Shown: positions 11,409 through 21,101 of the stretch, in pieces
Numbering within the stretch: position 1 is the stretch's first letter
Layout: each line of letters starts with the position of its first letter
Source of the DNA: Lucinisca nassula
Taxonomy: Eukaryota > Mollusca > Bivalvia > Lucinida > Lucinidae
NCBI GenBank assembly: GCA_963580285.1
Contig: CAUZLF010000259.1
Span: forward strand, 1 to 64,000
DNA length: 64,000 nucleotides
Direction of reading: 5' to 3'
The notes under the pieces: model-generated
The model's database searches: none
The model's input: the letters and a program-made list of their open reading frames with translations, nothing else
What the model was told of the DNA's origin: nothing
Program-made: the position numbers and the translations under genes

Positions 11409-12005
11409 TGTAAACATTTCTCTCATCCTCTCTCTGATGGACAGTTACATAGTTACTTTTAAATCACATTCCAAAATTTTCAAACTCATTGTTAGAACAG
11501 TGGGTTTTTTTTTCCCCTGATTGTATTTTTCTGTAACAATGTTATAATAAGCTGCAAACATGACTTCTTGTTCTCACACTGACAGTTTTGCTGTATAACT
11601 ATGCGAAAATGTGTCTTCAGACATATGCGTGCTCAGAAAAGCCTCAACACATCCTGATCACTCAAAAAATAATCTTCCATGTTTGATTGAAGAAACTTTG
11701 TGTCAAAGGCATCCATACAGCACACAGCTAAGAATAGGATCAGACTGTGTATGTGCGCAGGCTGATAAAAGTCTTAGCTATGCGTTTACATCCAAAGACA
11801 ATTTTTTCTTGCCACAGCAAATTTTTTTCCTGGATGTAACTTCTTGTGCAATAATAATAATTCCTGCACTCTGCTGAGAACATGATTTCTTCTCTCAGAT
11901 GACAGTTGCACAATAACTTCCAAGTTTCCATCCAAATTTTCTACTGCTTTCATTGTTCCTTTTTCTTCCTTTTGTGGGTTTGGTTCTTCTTTGACAATAA
12001 TAATG
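11409..12005. other. No gene recognised
   Basis: AT-rich single-copy-looking DNA with T-runs. Open frames of 60-90 codons on both strands have no conserved motif, no splice context and no paralogue in the window, so I leave them out. Confidence 0.35.
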
Positions 12006-12213
12006 CCCCTGCTGATACATACATTTATTAAGCCACACCCATTTATATTTCAACCAATCAAATTACTTGATGTATTTATTCATTCAAATTCAAGAACGGA
12101 ATGACAAACATTGTAGATCCTGATCAGATGGCTTCTTCAGAAGCCATCTGATCTGGATCTACACTGTTTGCAAAGATAGGGATTGTCTTGTACAGTAGGA
12201 TAAGGATTTAACT
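12006..12213. mobile_element. Hairpin MITE family H1 (copy 2)
   Basis: H1 in the opposite orientation: AAGCCACACCCATTT arm, TCAAATTACTTGATG, palindrome TGTAGATCCTGATCAGATGG with loop CTTCTTCAGAAG. The right TTAA is retained (GGATTTAACT); the left end is eroded. Confidence 0.78.
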
Positions 12214-12637
12214 GGTCTGATCATGACAACTGCGGACGTCTTTTTCAAATATTTCTGTCTTATTTTTCAGCAAAAAATAAGGCTGGGCAGTCAATTCACA
12301 TGTATTATATCAAGCTTTAATTTTTCTTCAAACTGTTTTTTAATAAATTAAAATTTTCGTCTCCTCTAAAAAAAATTTGTGGCACTTACTTATAAGGGTT
12401 AAAAGACACATGACCTTCCTCGACAGATTTAAATGCATCAATTCTTCAATTTTATTGCAAACAATTTTCCTTGATTCTTTTTTTTTTTTCATTGATATCT
12501 CCTTTTTCTCTGTAACAACAGCAATTCTTGCTCTTAGTTGTGAACAGGTTACTTCTTTCTGATTGACAATTACCTGATTACTCTTCAATTTCATTCAATT
12601 TTTTTTTTCAAACGCGTTCTTGGAACAGACAGTACTG
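12214..12637. other. Family H7 remnant and AT-rich DNA
   Basis: About 12230-12310 is a remnant of the H7 hairpin family (ACGTCTTTTTCAAATATTTC..AATAAGGCTGGGCAG). The following 330 bp are T-rich with no recognised gene. Confidence 0.4.
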
Positions 12638-12815
12638 TAATTATCCTAAGTATTGGGACAGTCAGGCCTGAGCAAAAAGTGCAGACCCAGATCAGACTGA
12701 TCAGAGACTACACTGTTTGCCATTCCATCCGTACCTTTTGGATCGTGAAACAAATTTATCAAAATCTACGAGAATTACAGAAAGTCCTTCAGGTGTCTGA
12801 ATTTTTCGGATTTTT
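12638..12815. mobile_element. Hairpin MITE family H4 (copy 1)
   Basis: Family H4 has one end TAATGATCCTAAGTATTGGGACAG and the other GTCCGAATTTTTCGGATTTTTA. The shared palindrome CAGTGCAGACCCAGATCAGA lies between. In this copy one arm of the palindrome is shortened. Confidence 0.7.
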
Positions 12816-13183
12816 AAAGTATAAACAAAATGTAAACAGCCTTAGCCTGTGAATCCTACATTTAACAAAGAGAAAATTGGGGTTTGAAAGGGTATTCAAC
12901 ATTTTTCTTATCATGCGTGGTGGATACTTGTTAAAACAGCCTAAATGAAGCAGTTCCGACAAGCTGGCACACAAAACCTGTGTTTGCAGTAGAAAAAACG
13001 AAAGCTCCACATATAATGTCAGAAAAATACCACTTTAAGAGCCATGAAGGATGTGATTTTCTCACACAGATGCATCATGAAGGTTAGGGTTTTTTCACTA
13101 ACGTTTCCCCGGAGGATTTGAGTGTCACAATACTAATTCCTTGTCTGTGCAATAAAACAGTACTTCTCTTAGCACCAAATACA

Positions 13184-13381
13184 GTAAAATTACAGTATTA
13201 AGACCACCTTTGGGACTGTTCAAAAGTGGTCTTTAAGACCACTTTTGAACAGTCCCTAAGGTGGTCCATGACCAGAGGACACTGTGGGCAGAAATCACAA
13301 AGGAAAATCAAGTAAAGCCTTCAAAAGCAGATTTTATCGAGTCTTAATTTTAGGTGGTCTTAATAGCAGATTTGCACTGTA
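13184..13381. mobile_element. Inverted-repeat MITE (TACAGTAAAATT family)
   Basis: Left end TACAGTAAAATTACAGTATT and right end complementary to it (AATAGCAGATTTGCACTGTA). A central palindrome has arms GGGACTGTTCAAAAGTGGTC. A related fragment is at 50815-50860. TA-flanked, so possibly Tc1/mariner-dependent (inference). Confidence 0.65.
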
Positions 13382-13402
13382 TGTATGCCTTGTTCATTAC
13401 CA

Positions 13403-13612
13403 TAAAATCTTAAAATTTCGGACACCTTGTGGGTTTTCTGTAATTCTCCTAAAATTTTAACAAATTTGTTTCATGATCCAGTAAGGAGTCCGAAAGCTGC
13501 ATTCTAAATGGCAAATAGTGTAGACCCTGATCAGACTGCTCCTTTAGCCTGATCTGGGTCTGCACTGATTGCTTAGGCCTATCTGCCTAAATACTAAGGG
13601 ATCACTAAGGTG
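13403..13612. mobile_element. Hairpin MITE family H4 (copy 2, inverted)
   Basis: Begins AAATTTCGGACACC and ends ATACTAAGGGATCACTAAGG, with the palindrome TGTAGACCCTGATCAGACTG in between; the right arm is shortened. Confidence 0.7.
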
Positions 13613-14036
13613 TAACATATTTTGGATAAATAATATAAAAAAATTTTATAGACAAATGCAGAAAATGTTTATTTTAAAACCTCGTTACAGTTTATACAGG
13701 GAAAAGTACGACCACAAATGGTAATTTTTATATATAATATACTTCTGTTTGGATAGATTAACTTTAGAATGGTTTCTGCTTAAGAAGCTATATTGTATTG
13801 GGATACCTTAATGGTCATCACATTATTTTTTTTCTCTCCTGAGAAACAGATCCAGGAAGAAGTCTGATCTGCATCTACATGGTTTCCTCAGGCATTTTTG
13901 TTTCTGTATTTACCATCAGATTATCCATTCATAGTTACTCCAAAGTCAACAATGCTTTAATGAATGAAGTCTGGTAAAGTTCCAATATGACATGCAATTT
14001 TATCTTCTTTGCTAACTGAATGACAAACCTTGGCAG
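13613..14036. other. No gene recognised
   Basis: AT-rich DNA. About 13690-13740 resembles the AGAAAAGTGACCA..TGG palindromic repeat seen at 9740 and 57060. A short GAAACAGATCC..GATCTGCATCTACATGG piece near 13845 resembles a decayed hairpin core. Confidence 0.35.
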
Positions 14037-14312
14037 TCTGATCTGAAGTTTAACATCTCCGTCAACACTGTAAAGATCATTTTGGAGACGTTGCTTCCAA
14101 TTTTGTGGGACTTTTACCAGACATTGAGATGAAGTGACATCTCAAGCCCACTCGCCCACTGAAACCAATAGGGTTTATAAGCATGGATGGTCCGACTCGC
14201 ACCGCTCTGTCTGGGCAGTCTATTACCAGTACTCGTATGCAGTCGGTTTCAGCTCTACGTGGAAGCTTTATGCAGCTCATCTATTTCTTCAAGTCCCAAT
14301 GGGTGTGGACTG
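14037..14312 (-). mobile_element. SINE-A, diverged
   Basis: Recognised by GTTTAACATCTCCGTCAACAC, the TTTTGTGGGACTTTTACCAG block and the head CTTCAAGTCCCAATGGG. The poly-(CAAA) tail is lost. The overlapping frames are SINE translation. Confidence 0.75.
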
Positions 14313-14384
14313 AGGACTCATTATTAACCATCACCTCAAGATCTTCTAGTTTTGTCATCTTGTTTATGATATGAGAATATCCAT

Positions 14385-14602
14385 AATGATCGTAAGTATT
14401 GGGACAGATAGGCCAATAAGAAAACAGTGCAGACCCAGATCAGACTGCTCCTGAAGGAGCAGTATGATCAGGGTCAACAATGTTTGCCATTCCGGCTGTA
14501 CTTTTTGGACCACTTGCTGGATCGTGAAACAAATTTGTCAAAACTTTAGGAGAATTTCCACAAGTCGGTAAGGTGTCCAAATTTTTCGGATTTTACGGTA
14601 AA
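14385..14602. mobile_element. Hairpin MITE family H4 (copy 3)
   Basis: Starts ATAATGATCGTAAGTATTGG and ends TTTTTCGGATTTTACGGTA. The palindrome CAGTGCAGACCCAGATCAGA has loop CTGCTCCTGAAGGAGCAG. Most complete H4 copy together with 52430-52650. Confidence 0.8.
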
Positions 14603-14663
14603 CTCAGTGTACAACAATAGACAATTCCAAAGTCAAAACTGCAAAAGTCCACTTCAGAAATAT

Positions 14664-14862
14664 TAACACTTATCCTGCTGAATAATTTAATTAGCCACAC
14701 CGATTTACATTTCAACCAATCAAATTATTTCATGTAATTTATTCATGAGAAGTGAATGACAAACAGTGTAGATCCTGATCAGATGACTTCTTCAGAAGTC
14801 ATCTGATCTGGATCTTGGCTGTTTGCAAATTTAGGGGTTGTTGTATTCAGTAGCTTTAAAAT
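14664..14862. mobile_element. Hairpin MITE family H1 (copy 3)
   Basis: Inverted H1: CTTATCCTGCTGAATAATTT at the left, palindrome TGTAGATCCTGATCAGATGA with loop CTTCTTCAGAAG, and a degraded right end (TGTATTCAGTAG). Confidence 0.75.
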
Positions 14863-14867
14863 GCACA

Positions 14868-15066
14868 ATCAAAGCATTTTCAGACGTCATTTACAAATAT
14901 TTCTGTCTTATTTTTCAGTGAAAATAAGGCTTGACATTACATGTGAATTGTCTGCCAAACAGACAATTCACATGTAATAATGTCAAGCCTTTTTTTCTTT
15001 GAAAAAAAATAATTTTAAAATAAAGTTGCTGTTTGCTCTAAAATTTTTGTGGTAGTTTAAGGATTA
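14868..15066. mobile_element. Hairpin MITE family H7
   Basis: Palindrome at 14922-14990 with arms AAATAAGGCTTGACATTACA and TGTGAATTGTCTG. Flanks CAGACGTCATTTACAAATA and TGCTCTAAAATTTTTGTGGT recur at 16100, 36270-36680 and 52150-52370, which defines the family. Confidence 0.7.
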
Positions 15067-15546
15067 AGATAAGTAGTTTTCCCTGCTTGTTTCTATGAAC
15101 AGAAAATCAGCAACACTTTTAACAAATAAGTCTATACGAAAGTTCCAATATAATCCAAAATCTCTTCAGAAACTCCATTACAAAATACAGTTTTATGCAA
15201 ATGACCATTTTCACCTATTCAGAATTTCATTCTCATAACACTAGCGACGCAAAAATATTAAAATCCCATCTCATCCTTTTAAGAGCAATAACAATTAAGA
15301 AACCTGCGGTGCACTGTTCAATATTTTCCCATCAGGTTCGAAATCATACAATCTTTGGATGAGAATGCAGAAGTAGGCAGTTTACACGTGTAACTGAGAT
15401 TCTTCAGAAAGAAAAAAATAGGATCCAGATTTGCTTCACGACTGACAAGTACTCATAACCATGATGAAGAACTAGAAAACATTACAGAAGTAGCGATGAT
15501 AATGCTAAAATGTGCCTTATCAGAAATCGGAAAGAAGGTGAAAACA
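15067..15546. other. No gene recognised
   Basis: About 480 bp of single-copy-looking DNA. I see no inverted repeat, tandem repeat or long frame. Confidence 0.35.
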
Positions 15547-15797
15547 TTAAGGGGAATGGCTACACCTTCATCGGGGAGGCAACTCTTTCAGAAATATTCT
15601 TATTCCCTTATGAACAGGGGCCTACACAGAAAAGAAAGAATTTGCTCCTCAGGAGCAAATTCTTTCTTTTCTGAGTAGACCCCTTTTTCAGAGGGTTTCC
15701 GTTTACAGGAAAGTCAACAGGAAGTCACGAAAGTTGGCTCCCTTTGAGAAATGGCAGAAAAATATGGCAAATGTGTCCATTCCTCCTTAAAGCTTGC
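15547..15797. mobile_element. TTAAGGGGAATGG inverted-repeat MITE (copy 1)
   Basis: Left end TTAAGGGGAATGGC and right end CCATTCCTCCTTAA, so TTAA-flanked. Central palindrome with arms AAAGAAAGAATTTGCTCC. A cleaner copy is at 59154-59394. Confidence 0.78.
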
Positions 15798-16112
15798 TGC
15801 CTCCTAAAAGCTTGCTGAATAACTATTATTTCAGTCGAATGTACAGCCATTGAACAATAGATGAGAACTTGTACTTCTAGAACACAAATCATGGTCGAGG
15901 TCTTCAGATAACAAAATTACTCTAAAACTGGGAGCAGACGGCAATCTATTTTTTTTTTTTTTTTCTTTTTTTTTTTTCATTTTCAGCAAAAAAAAAACTT
16001 GTTATTTCAATAATGTGAACTGTCAGCCCAGCAGATGATTCACATGTGAAGTAAGCCCTATTTTCACTGAAAAATATGAAAAAAAAAACCTTTGAAAACT
16101 TAAAGGTGCTTG
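15798..16112. mobile_element. Family H7 hairpin element with T-run
   Basis: About 15798-15945 shows nothing recognisable. From 15947 a T-run leads into an H7 palindrome (AATAATGTGAACTGTC / GATGATTCACATGTGAAGTA) and the family's ..CACTGAAAAATATGAAAAA end. Confidence 0.5.
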
Positions 16113-16187
16113 CTTGACTATGTAAGCTGCAACTAAAATCTGATACAAGGCAAAACCTCCATGTGAGAGGTGATTACAAGCTAATGG

Positions 16188-16432
16188 TTGGTTGATTTGA
16201 GGTTTAACTTCCCTGTCAACACTGTAAAGGTCATTTTGGAGATGTTGCTTCCAAGTTTGTGGGACTTTTACCTGACATTGAGATGAAATGACATCTCAAG
16301 CCCTGTAGCCCAATGAAACCAATAGGGTTTATTAGCATGGCCTCGCACCGCGGTTCCTGGACAGGCTTAGATCCTCTAAGCGGTTTACCAGTACTAGTGT
16401 GCTGGCCGGATTCAGCTCTGTGTGGAAGCATG
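16188..16432 (-). mobile_element. SINE-A, head-truncated
   Basis: Tail side GGTTGGTTGATTTGAGGTTT at the left, then the usual body to CTCTGTGTGGAAGCATGA, where it stops before the head. Confidence 0.8.
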
Positions 16433-16506
16433 AACAAAAAGTTAAGATCCTGATTAGACTGATCCAGAAGTATTCGGAGATGGGTTCGTAGTGTTTACTC
16501 AAGAAC

Positions 16507-16751
16507 TTAACCCTTAAGATGCCATGAAAAAAATCCATCTGAAAATGTCATCTGTATATGTCGTCTGCTGAATTTTCTTGCGAACTTTTTAAAAATATTT
16601 TTGCCTACAGGCAAATAGTGTGGACCTAGATCAGACTGCTCCTAAAGCAGCAGTCTGATCTGGGTCCACACAGTTTGCCACAATGAGTTTTAAAGCATCG
16701 GGCAGACGACAAGCAGACGACAATTGTCGTGATTGGCATTTTACGGGTTAA
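16507..16751. mobile_element. Hairpin MITE family H3 (copy 3, complete)
   Basis: TTAA-CCCTTAAGATGCC at the left, GGCATTTTACGGG-TTAA at the right. The shared palindrome TGTGGACCTAGATCAGACTG has loop CTCCTAAAGCAG. GTCGTCTGC boxes lie on both sides (16560, about 16720). The best-preserved H3 copy in the window. Confidence 0.85.
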
Positions 16752-16774
16752 TGTCTGGTTTATTTGAGGAATTA

Positions 16775-17158
16775 CAGTAACATACATAACCTGGCAAAAT
16801 AATATTCTAAGCTCACTAATGAAGTGGTCAGGTAACAGAGATTTCTACCAACTACCATTTCCTGTGGATCAAACAAAACATTTCCGGCATTTTTGTCGAC
16901 TTCATTCTTTGCAAAGACTGAGCGCTTTCTAGCCTGTCCCTTTTTGTTGAAAGAATATTCTCTTACTATACCTTATCAAACATGCTTGACAGCATTCTGT
17001 GCTAATTCATTCGTCAATGCTTGTTCATCCGTTAACATCCTTAATATTGATTTCCCGAAGATTGGACAAATTTCTTCCTTTTCCTTTAGATTTGGAATAT
17101 TTTTAGATGCAAATAATTGTCCTCCCGAAGAATCGAAACATGAGAAAACTACATTGTG
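16775..17158 (-). pseudogene. Coding-like stretch broken by a double stop
   Basis: On the minus strand one frame is open for 60 codons (17158-16979), hits TGA-TAA, then stays open in the same frame for 66 more codons (16972-16775). The predicted text looks protein-like: first part contains KEKEEICPIFGKSILRML, second part KKGQARKRSVFAKNEVDK. No ATG or convincing splice sites frame it. It lies between two inverted H3 copies. It may be a decayed exon or an old transposon gene; I do not recognise a family, and chance cannot be excluded. Confidence 0.3.
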
Positions 17159-17263
17159 TCATGCCCGCCATCAGTGAAGTTTATTGATCTCTCAAAAATC
17201 ACCTTTACCATGAGCTGCTTTTATTTTACTCTTTTTGCGCTGAATTCACTCTTATAGCAACTT

Positions 17264-17499
17264 AGCCCATAAAATGCCAATCACGACAATTGTCGTCTGC
17301 TTTGTCGTCTGCCAAGTAGTTTGCAAACAGTGTGGACCCAGATCAGACTGCTCCTCCTAGAGGAGCAGTCTGATCTGGGTCCATACTGTTTGCCTATATA
17401 AAAAATATTTTTAAAAAGATCACAAGAAGATTCAGCAGACGACACAGCGGATGACATTTTCAGGTGTCCCGGTTTTTCTCGACATCTGAAGGGTTCAGT
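17264..17499. mobile_element. Hairpin MITE family H3 (copy 4, inverted)
   Basis: AAAATGCCAATCACGACAATTG at the left, CATCTGAAGGGTTCAGTTAA at the right. Palindrome GTGTGGACCCAGATCAGACT with loop GCTCCTCCTAGAGGAGC. Its orientation is opposite to 16507-16751. Confidence 0.83.
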
Positions 17500-17520
17500 T
17501 AAAGTAAACCAAGATTCATA

Positions 17521-18204
17521 TGCAGCAAAACTTCCATAACTGGAACATGGATGGCGCATTTACCATGAGTAATTCAAACGCGTTCTATATCCCAACAGAT
17601 TTCTTCCAGTCACTCCAGATATCCATATGATATATATATATATATGAGAATCATTTTTATGGATTTTTTTTTTCTAATTTTGTCTTGAAAAGGTATTTTG
17701 TGTGTACTCATTAGAATCGCTGCGTGGCCACCGCCCATCTGGGCTTGAAGAAATAGATGAGCTGCATGATGCTTCCATGCAGAGCTGAAACCGACCCGCA
17801 CACGAGTACAGGTAAACTGCTGAGAGGATCTAAGCCTGCCCGGGAAAAGCGGTTCGATTCAGACCGTCCATACTTATAAACCCTATTGCTTTCATTGGCC
17901 GACAGGGCTTGAGATGTCATTTCATCTCAATGTCGGGTAAAATTCCCAGAAAATTGGAAGCGACGTCTCCAAAATGACCTATACAGTTTTGACGGGGACG
18001 TTAAACCTCAAACAAACAAACAAAAGAATCACCACGATGAGGGGATTCTAATGAGTACACACAAAATTCCTTATTTTGTACAAGATCGGAATATCCTCAA
18101 GTCATCACCAGTATGCTTCATAACCCTCAGTAGTTCGAACTATCCCTATCTCGAACAAATTCTCACGGTCTTAAAAGTGTTTGACTTATTGAAGTTTGTA
18201 GTGT
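17521..18204. mobile_element. CAGTCGAAC-type inverted-repeat element, old copy with SINE nested
   Basis: The ends (GCAGCAAAACTTCCATAACTGG and TTGAAGTTTGTAGTG) are diverged forms of the 34020-34410 element. The centre is the GTACTCATTAGAATCGC palindrome, now split by SINE-A at 17724-18023. A short (TA)n run sits at 17628-17645. Confidence 0.6.
17724..18023 (+). mobile_element. SINE-A, full length, inserted in a palindrome
   Basis: Head ACCGCCCATCTGGGCTTG at the left, tail AAACAAACAAACAAA at the right. The flanks AGAATCGCTGCG and AGAATCACCACG form an imperfect 12-bp duplication within the host palindrome. Confidence 0.85.
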
Positions 18205-18299
18205 CCAAAGGATTTTTTTCTTCGCCTGAATATAAGCTGTAAAGCTTACACAAACAATCGGTATATTATTTTTTTACTGGTTTGTTACAATAAAGATCA

Positions 18300-18608
18300 T
18301 TATGTCAACAAGTCCGTGAAATGAACAACCCTCTAAACCCCAATTTATATAGAGAAAACTGGGGTTTACAGGGGTATGTATTATTTTGCGTATTTCTGCT
18401 ACAAGACATAAGTTGTGGGTACTTGCCAGAACCTCAACTTTTCAAATTAAAAGTATTTATTTGTACTCCAAACATACCAAACATAGGTTTTGAGTGCTCG
18501 TTAGAACAACTCATTAAATTATTTATTTGTCCTCCAAACAATCTAAGTGGTTCTAACGAGCACCCACAACCTAGGTGGTTCTAACGAGAACCCACAACCT
18601 ACGTTTGG
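18300..18608. mobile_element. Palindromic elements of the H8 family
   Basis: Contains AACCCCAATTTATATAGAG..ACTGGGGTTTACAGGGG, the inverted counterpart of 10800-10890, and two or three degenerate arms of the GTTGTGGGTACTTG / GAGCACCCACAACCTA palindrome. Probably two overlapping or rearranged copies. Confidence 0.5.
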
Positions 18609-18611
18609 AGT

Positions 18612-19048
18612 ACAGATAAATAATTTCATTGGAAAAGTAGCCATTTTAGAGACAATGTCTTTCACATGGCTGTGTTATCATAATATGGAACACGGTCATT
18701 TTTGTTACGAATTCATTACATAAGTTTAATGTGAGAAACCAAAGTCCTGTTCATTTCCACAGGGTCCAATAACTTAACAATCGAACAAAAAAGCATCCCG
18801 ATTGCACAACATTAATAAGCTACTAAGCCTGAACAACAAGCTAATCACAGCAATGGGATTCTTAGAGACTTGGAGACCAATAAAAACCTCCGGAAACATT
18901 TTTATGTTTGTAAATGATGGGTTATAAAGCCACCTAGCATAAACTTAAATTACTTCACTTCTTGTTAAAGTGTCATCATAAACCAATACAGTTCCTAAAA
19001 GGGATCATTAAGAACATTGTTTTATCTTTATTTCATTTTTTTCCACAT
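18612..19048. other. No gene recognised
   Basis: About 440 bp with no recognised repeat or frame, adjacent to the left edge of the segmental duplication. Confidence 0.35.
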
Positions 19049-19795
19049 TAATGGAAAGCCATTTCTGCCCTAAATATGTATTTGTCATAAAACAACCTGT
19101 GCAACAGAAAAGTAACTTGACAAGATTCCAAAAACAAACTAAAAGCTTCTCACTGGTGACCTCTGACAAGATTCCAGAACCAACTTTGCATCACACTTGT
19201 GACCCATGCCAGATCACAGCCGACCAGATTCCAGGACAAACAAAGCTTCTAACTTGTGACCCATGCTTCACCTGACCAGATTCCAGAACAAACATAGCTT
19301 CTAAATTGTGACCCATGCCTGATCACAGCTGATAAGATTCCAGAACTTAGCATCCAACTTGTGACCCATGCCAGATCACACCTGACCAGATTCCAGAACA
19401 AAATTAGCACCTCACTTGAGACCCATGCCACATCACACCTGGCCAAATTCCAGAACAACCTTAGCCTCTACTTTGTGACCCATACATGATCACATCTGAC
19501 AAGATTCCAGAACAAACTGAGCTTCTAACTTGTGACCCATGCTTCAACTGACCTGATTCAAGAACAAACATAGCTTCTAAATTGTGACCCATGCCTGATC
19601 ACAGCTGATAAGTTTCCAGAACTTAGCATCCAACTTGTGACCCATGCCAGATCACACCTGACCAGATTCCAGAACAAAATTAGCACCTCACTTGAGACCC
19701 ATGCCACATCACACCTGGCCAAATTCCAGAACAACCTTAGCCTCTACTTTGTGACCCATACATGATCACATCTGACAAGATTCCAGAACAAATCT

Positions 19796-19982
19796 CAAGA
19801 TGCCAATAAATTTTTCCTCTGCTTTGTGGTTACTTTAAAAGTCATTGTGGTCAACAGTATGGAGCAGTCTGATCAGGGTCCACACTGCTGGCCTGTATAC
19901 AAAAATATTTTTAAGAAACAGTAGACAACATAAAAAGACAACATTTTCAGATGTTTTTCTTTTTAGCATCTTAAGGATTAAG
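19796..19982. mobile_element. Hairpin MITE family H3 (copy 5, in duplication)
   Basis: GATGCCAATAAATTTTTCC to ATGTTTTTCTTTTTAGCATC. One arm of the central palindrome is lost (GTATGGAGCAGTCTGATCAG). The same loss occurs at 20655-20841, so it predates the duplication. Confidence 0.7.
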
Positions 19983-19984
19983 AC

Positions 19985-20188
19985 ATTAAGCCTTCTCTTG
20001 CTGTTAACGACAACCCCCATCTTTGCAAACAATGTAGATCCAGATTTTCTTCAGCCATCTGATCAGGATCTACACTGTTTGGCATTCAGTTTATGAATTT
20101 GTAGCAATAAATTACATCAAGTAATTTGATTGGTTGATAATCGCCAGTGGGTGTGGCATATATAAATATTCAGCAGGACAAGGGTTAA
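19985..20188. mobile_element. Hairpin MITE family H1 (copy 4, in duplication)
   Basis: TTAA-GCCTTCTCTTGCTG to CAGCAGGACAAGGG-TTAA. The palindrome is partly deleted at its centre (CAGATTTTCTTCAGCC). Confidence 0.78.
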
Positions 20189-20654
20189 TGGAAGGCCATT
20201 TCTGCCCTAAATATGTATTTGTCATAAAACAACCTGTGCAACAGAAAAGTAGCTTGACAAGATTCCAAAAACAAACTAAAAGCTTCTCACTGGTGACCTC
20301 TGACAAGATTCCAGAACCAACTTTGCACCACACTTGTGACCCATGCCAGATCACACCTGACCAGATTCCAGGACAAACTGAGCTTCTAACTTGTTACCCA
20401 TGCTTCACCTGACCAGGTCCAGAACAAACATAGCTTCTAACTTGTGACCCATGCCTAATCACAGCTGATAAGATTCCAGAACTTAGCATCCAACTTGTGA
20501 CCCATGCCAGATCACACCTGACCAGATTCCAGAACAAAATTAGCATCTCACTTGAGACCCATGCCACATCACACCTGGCCAAATTCCAGAACAACCTTAG
20601 CCTCTACTTTGTGACCCGTACATGATCACACCTGACAAGATTCCAGTATAACAA

Positions 20655-20841
20655 ATCTCAAGATGCCAATAAATTTTTCCTCTGCTTTGTGGTTACTTTA
20701 AAAGTCATTGTGGTAAACAGTATGGAGCAGTCTGATCAGGGTCCACACTGCTGGCCTGTATACAAAAATATTTTTAAGAAACAGCAGACAACATAAACAG
20801 ACAATTTTTTCAGATGTATTTTTTTAGCATCTTAAGGATTA
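20655..20841. mobile_element. Hairpin MITE family H3 (copy 6, in duplication)
   Basis: Counterpart of 19796-19982 with a few substitutions. Confidence 0.7.
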
Positions 20842-20846
20842 AGACA

Positions 20847-21049
20847 TTAACCCTTCTCTTGCTGTTCACGACAACCCCTATCTTTGCAAACAATGTAGAT
20901 CCAGATCTTCTTCAGCCATCTGATCAGGATCTACACTGTTTGGCATTCAGTTTATGAATTTGTAGCAATAAATTACATCAAATAATTTGATTGGCTGATA
21001 GACAGAAATGGGTGTGGCTTAAATGAATATTCAGCAAGATAAGGGTTAA
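20847..21049. mobile_element. Hairpin MITE family H1 (copy 5, in duplication)
   Basis: TTAA-CCCTTCTCTTGCTG to CAGCAAGATAAGGG-TTAA. It shares the central deletion of the 19985-20188 copy. Confidence 0.8.
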
Positions 21050-21101
21050 CTGTTGCAACTAAATGGCAAAGAATCAATGAAATATGAAAAAACCCTTCAT
21101 A

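Larger units (their letters stand above)
19049..20188 (+). repeat. Segmental tandem duplication, unit 1
   Basis: Starts TAATGGAAAGCCATTTCTGC. It contains a ~60-bp minisatellite (about 19130-19790; consensus includes TTGTGACCCATGCCAGATCA and AGATTCCAGAACAAA), an H3 remnant (19796-19982) and an H1 copy (19985-20188). The same order of modules repeats in 20187-21049. Frames inside the minisatellite are by-products. Confidence 0.88.
20187..21049 (+). repeat. Segmental tandem duplication, unit 2
   Basis: Starts TAATGGAAGGCCATTTCTGC and repeats unit 1 with a shorter minisatellite (about 8 fewer hundred-base positions overall: 863 against 1140 bp). Ends with the TTAA of an H1 copy. The junction lies at the TTAA of the first H1 copy. 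Confidence 0.88.
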
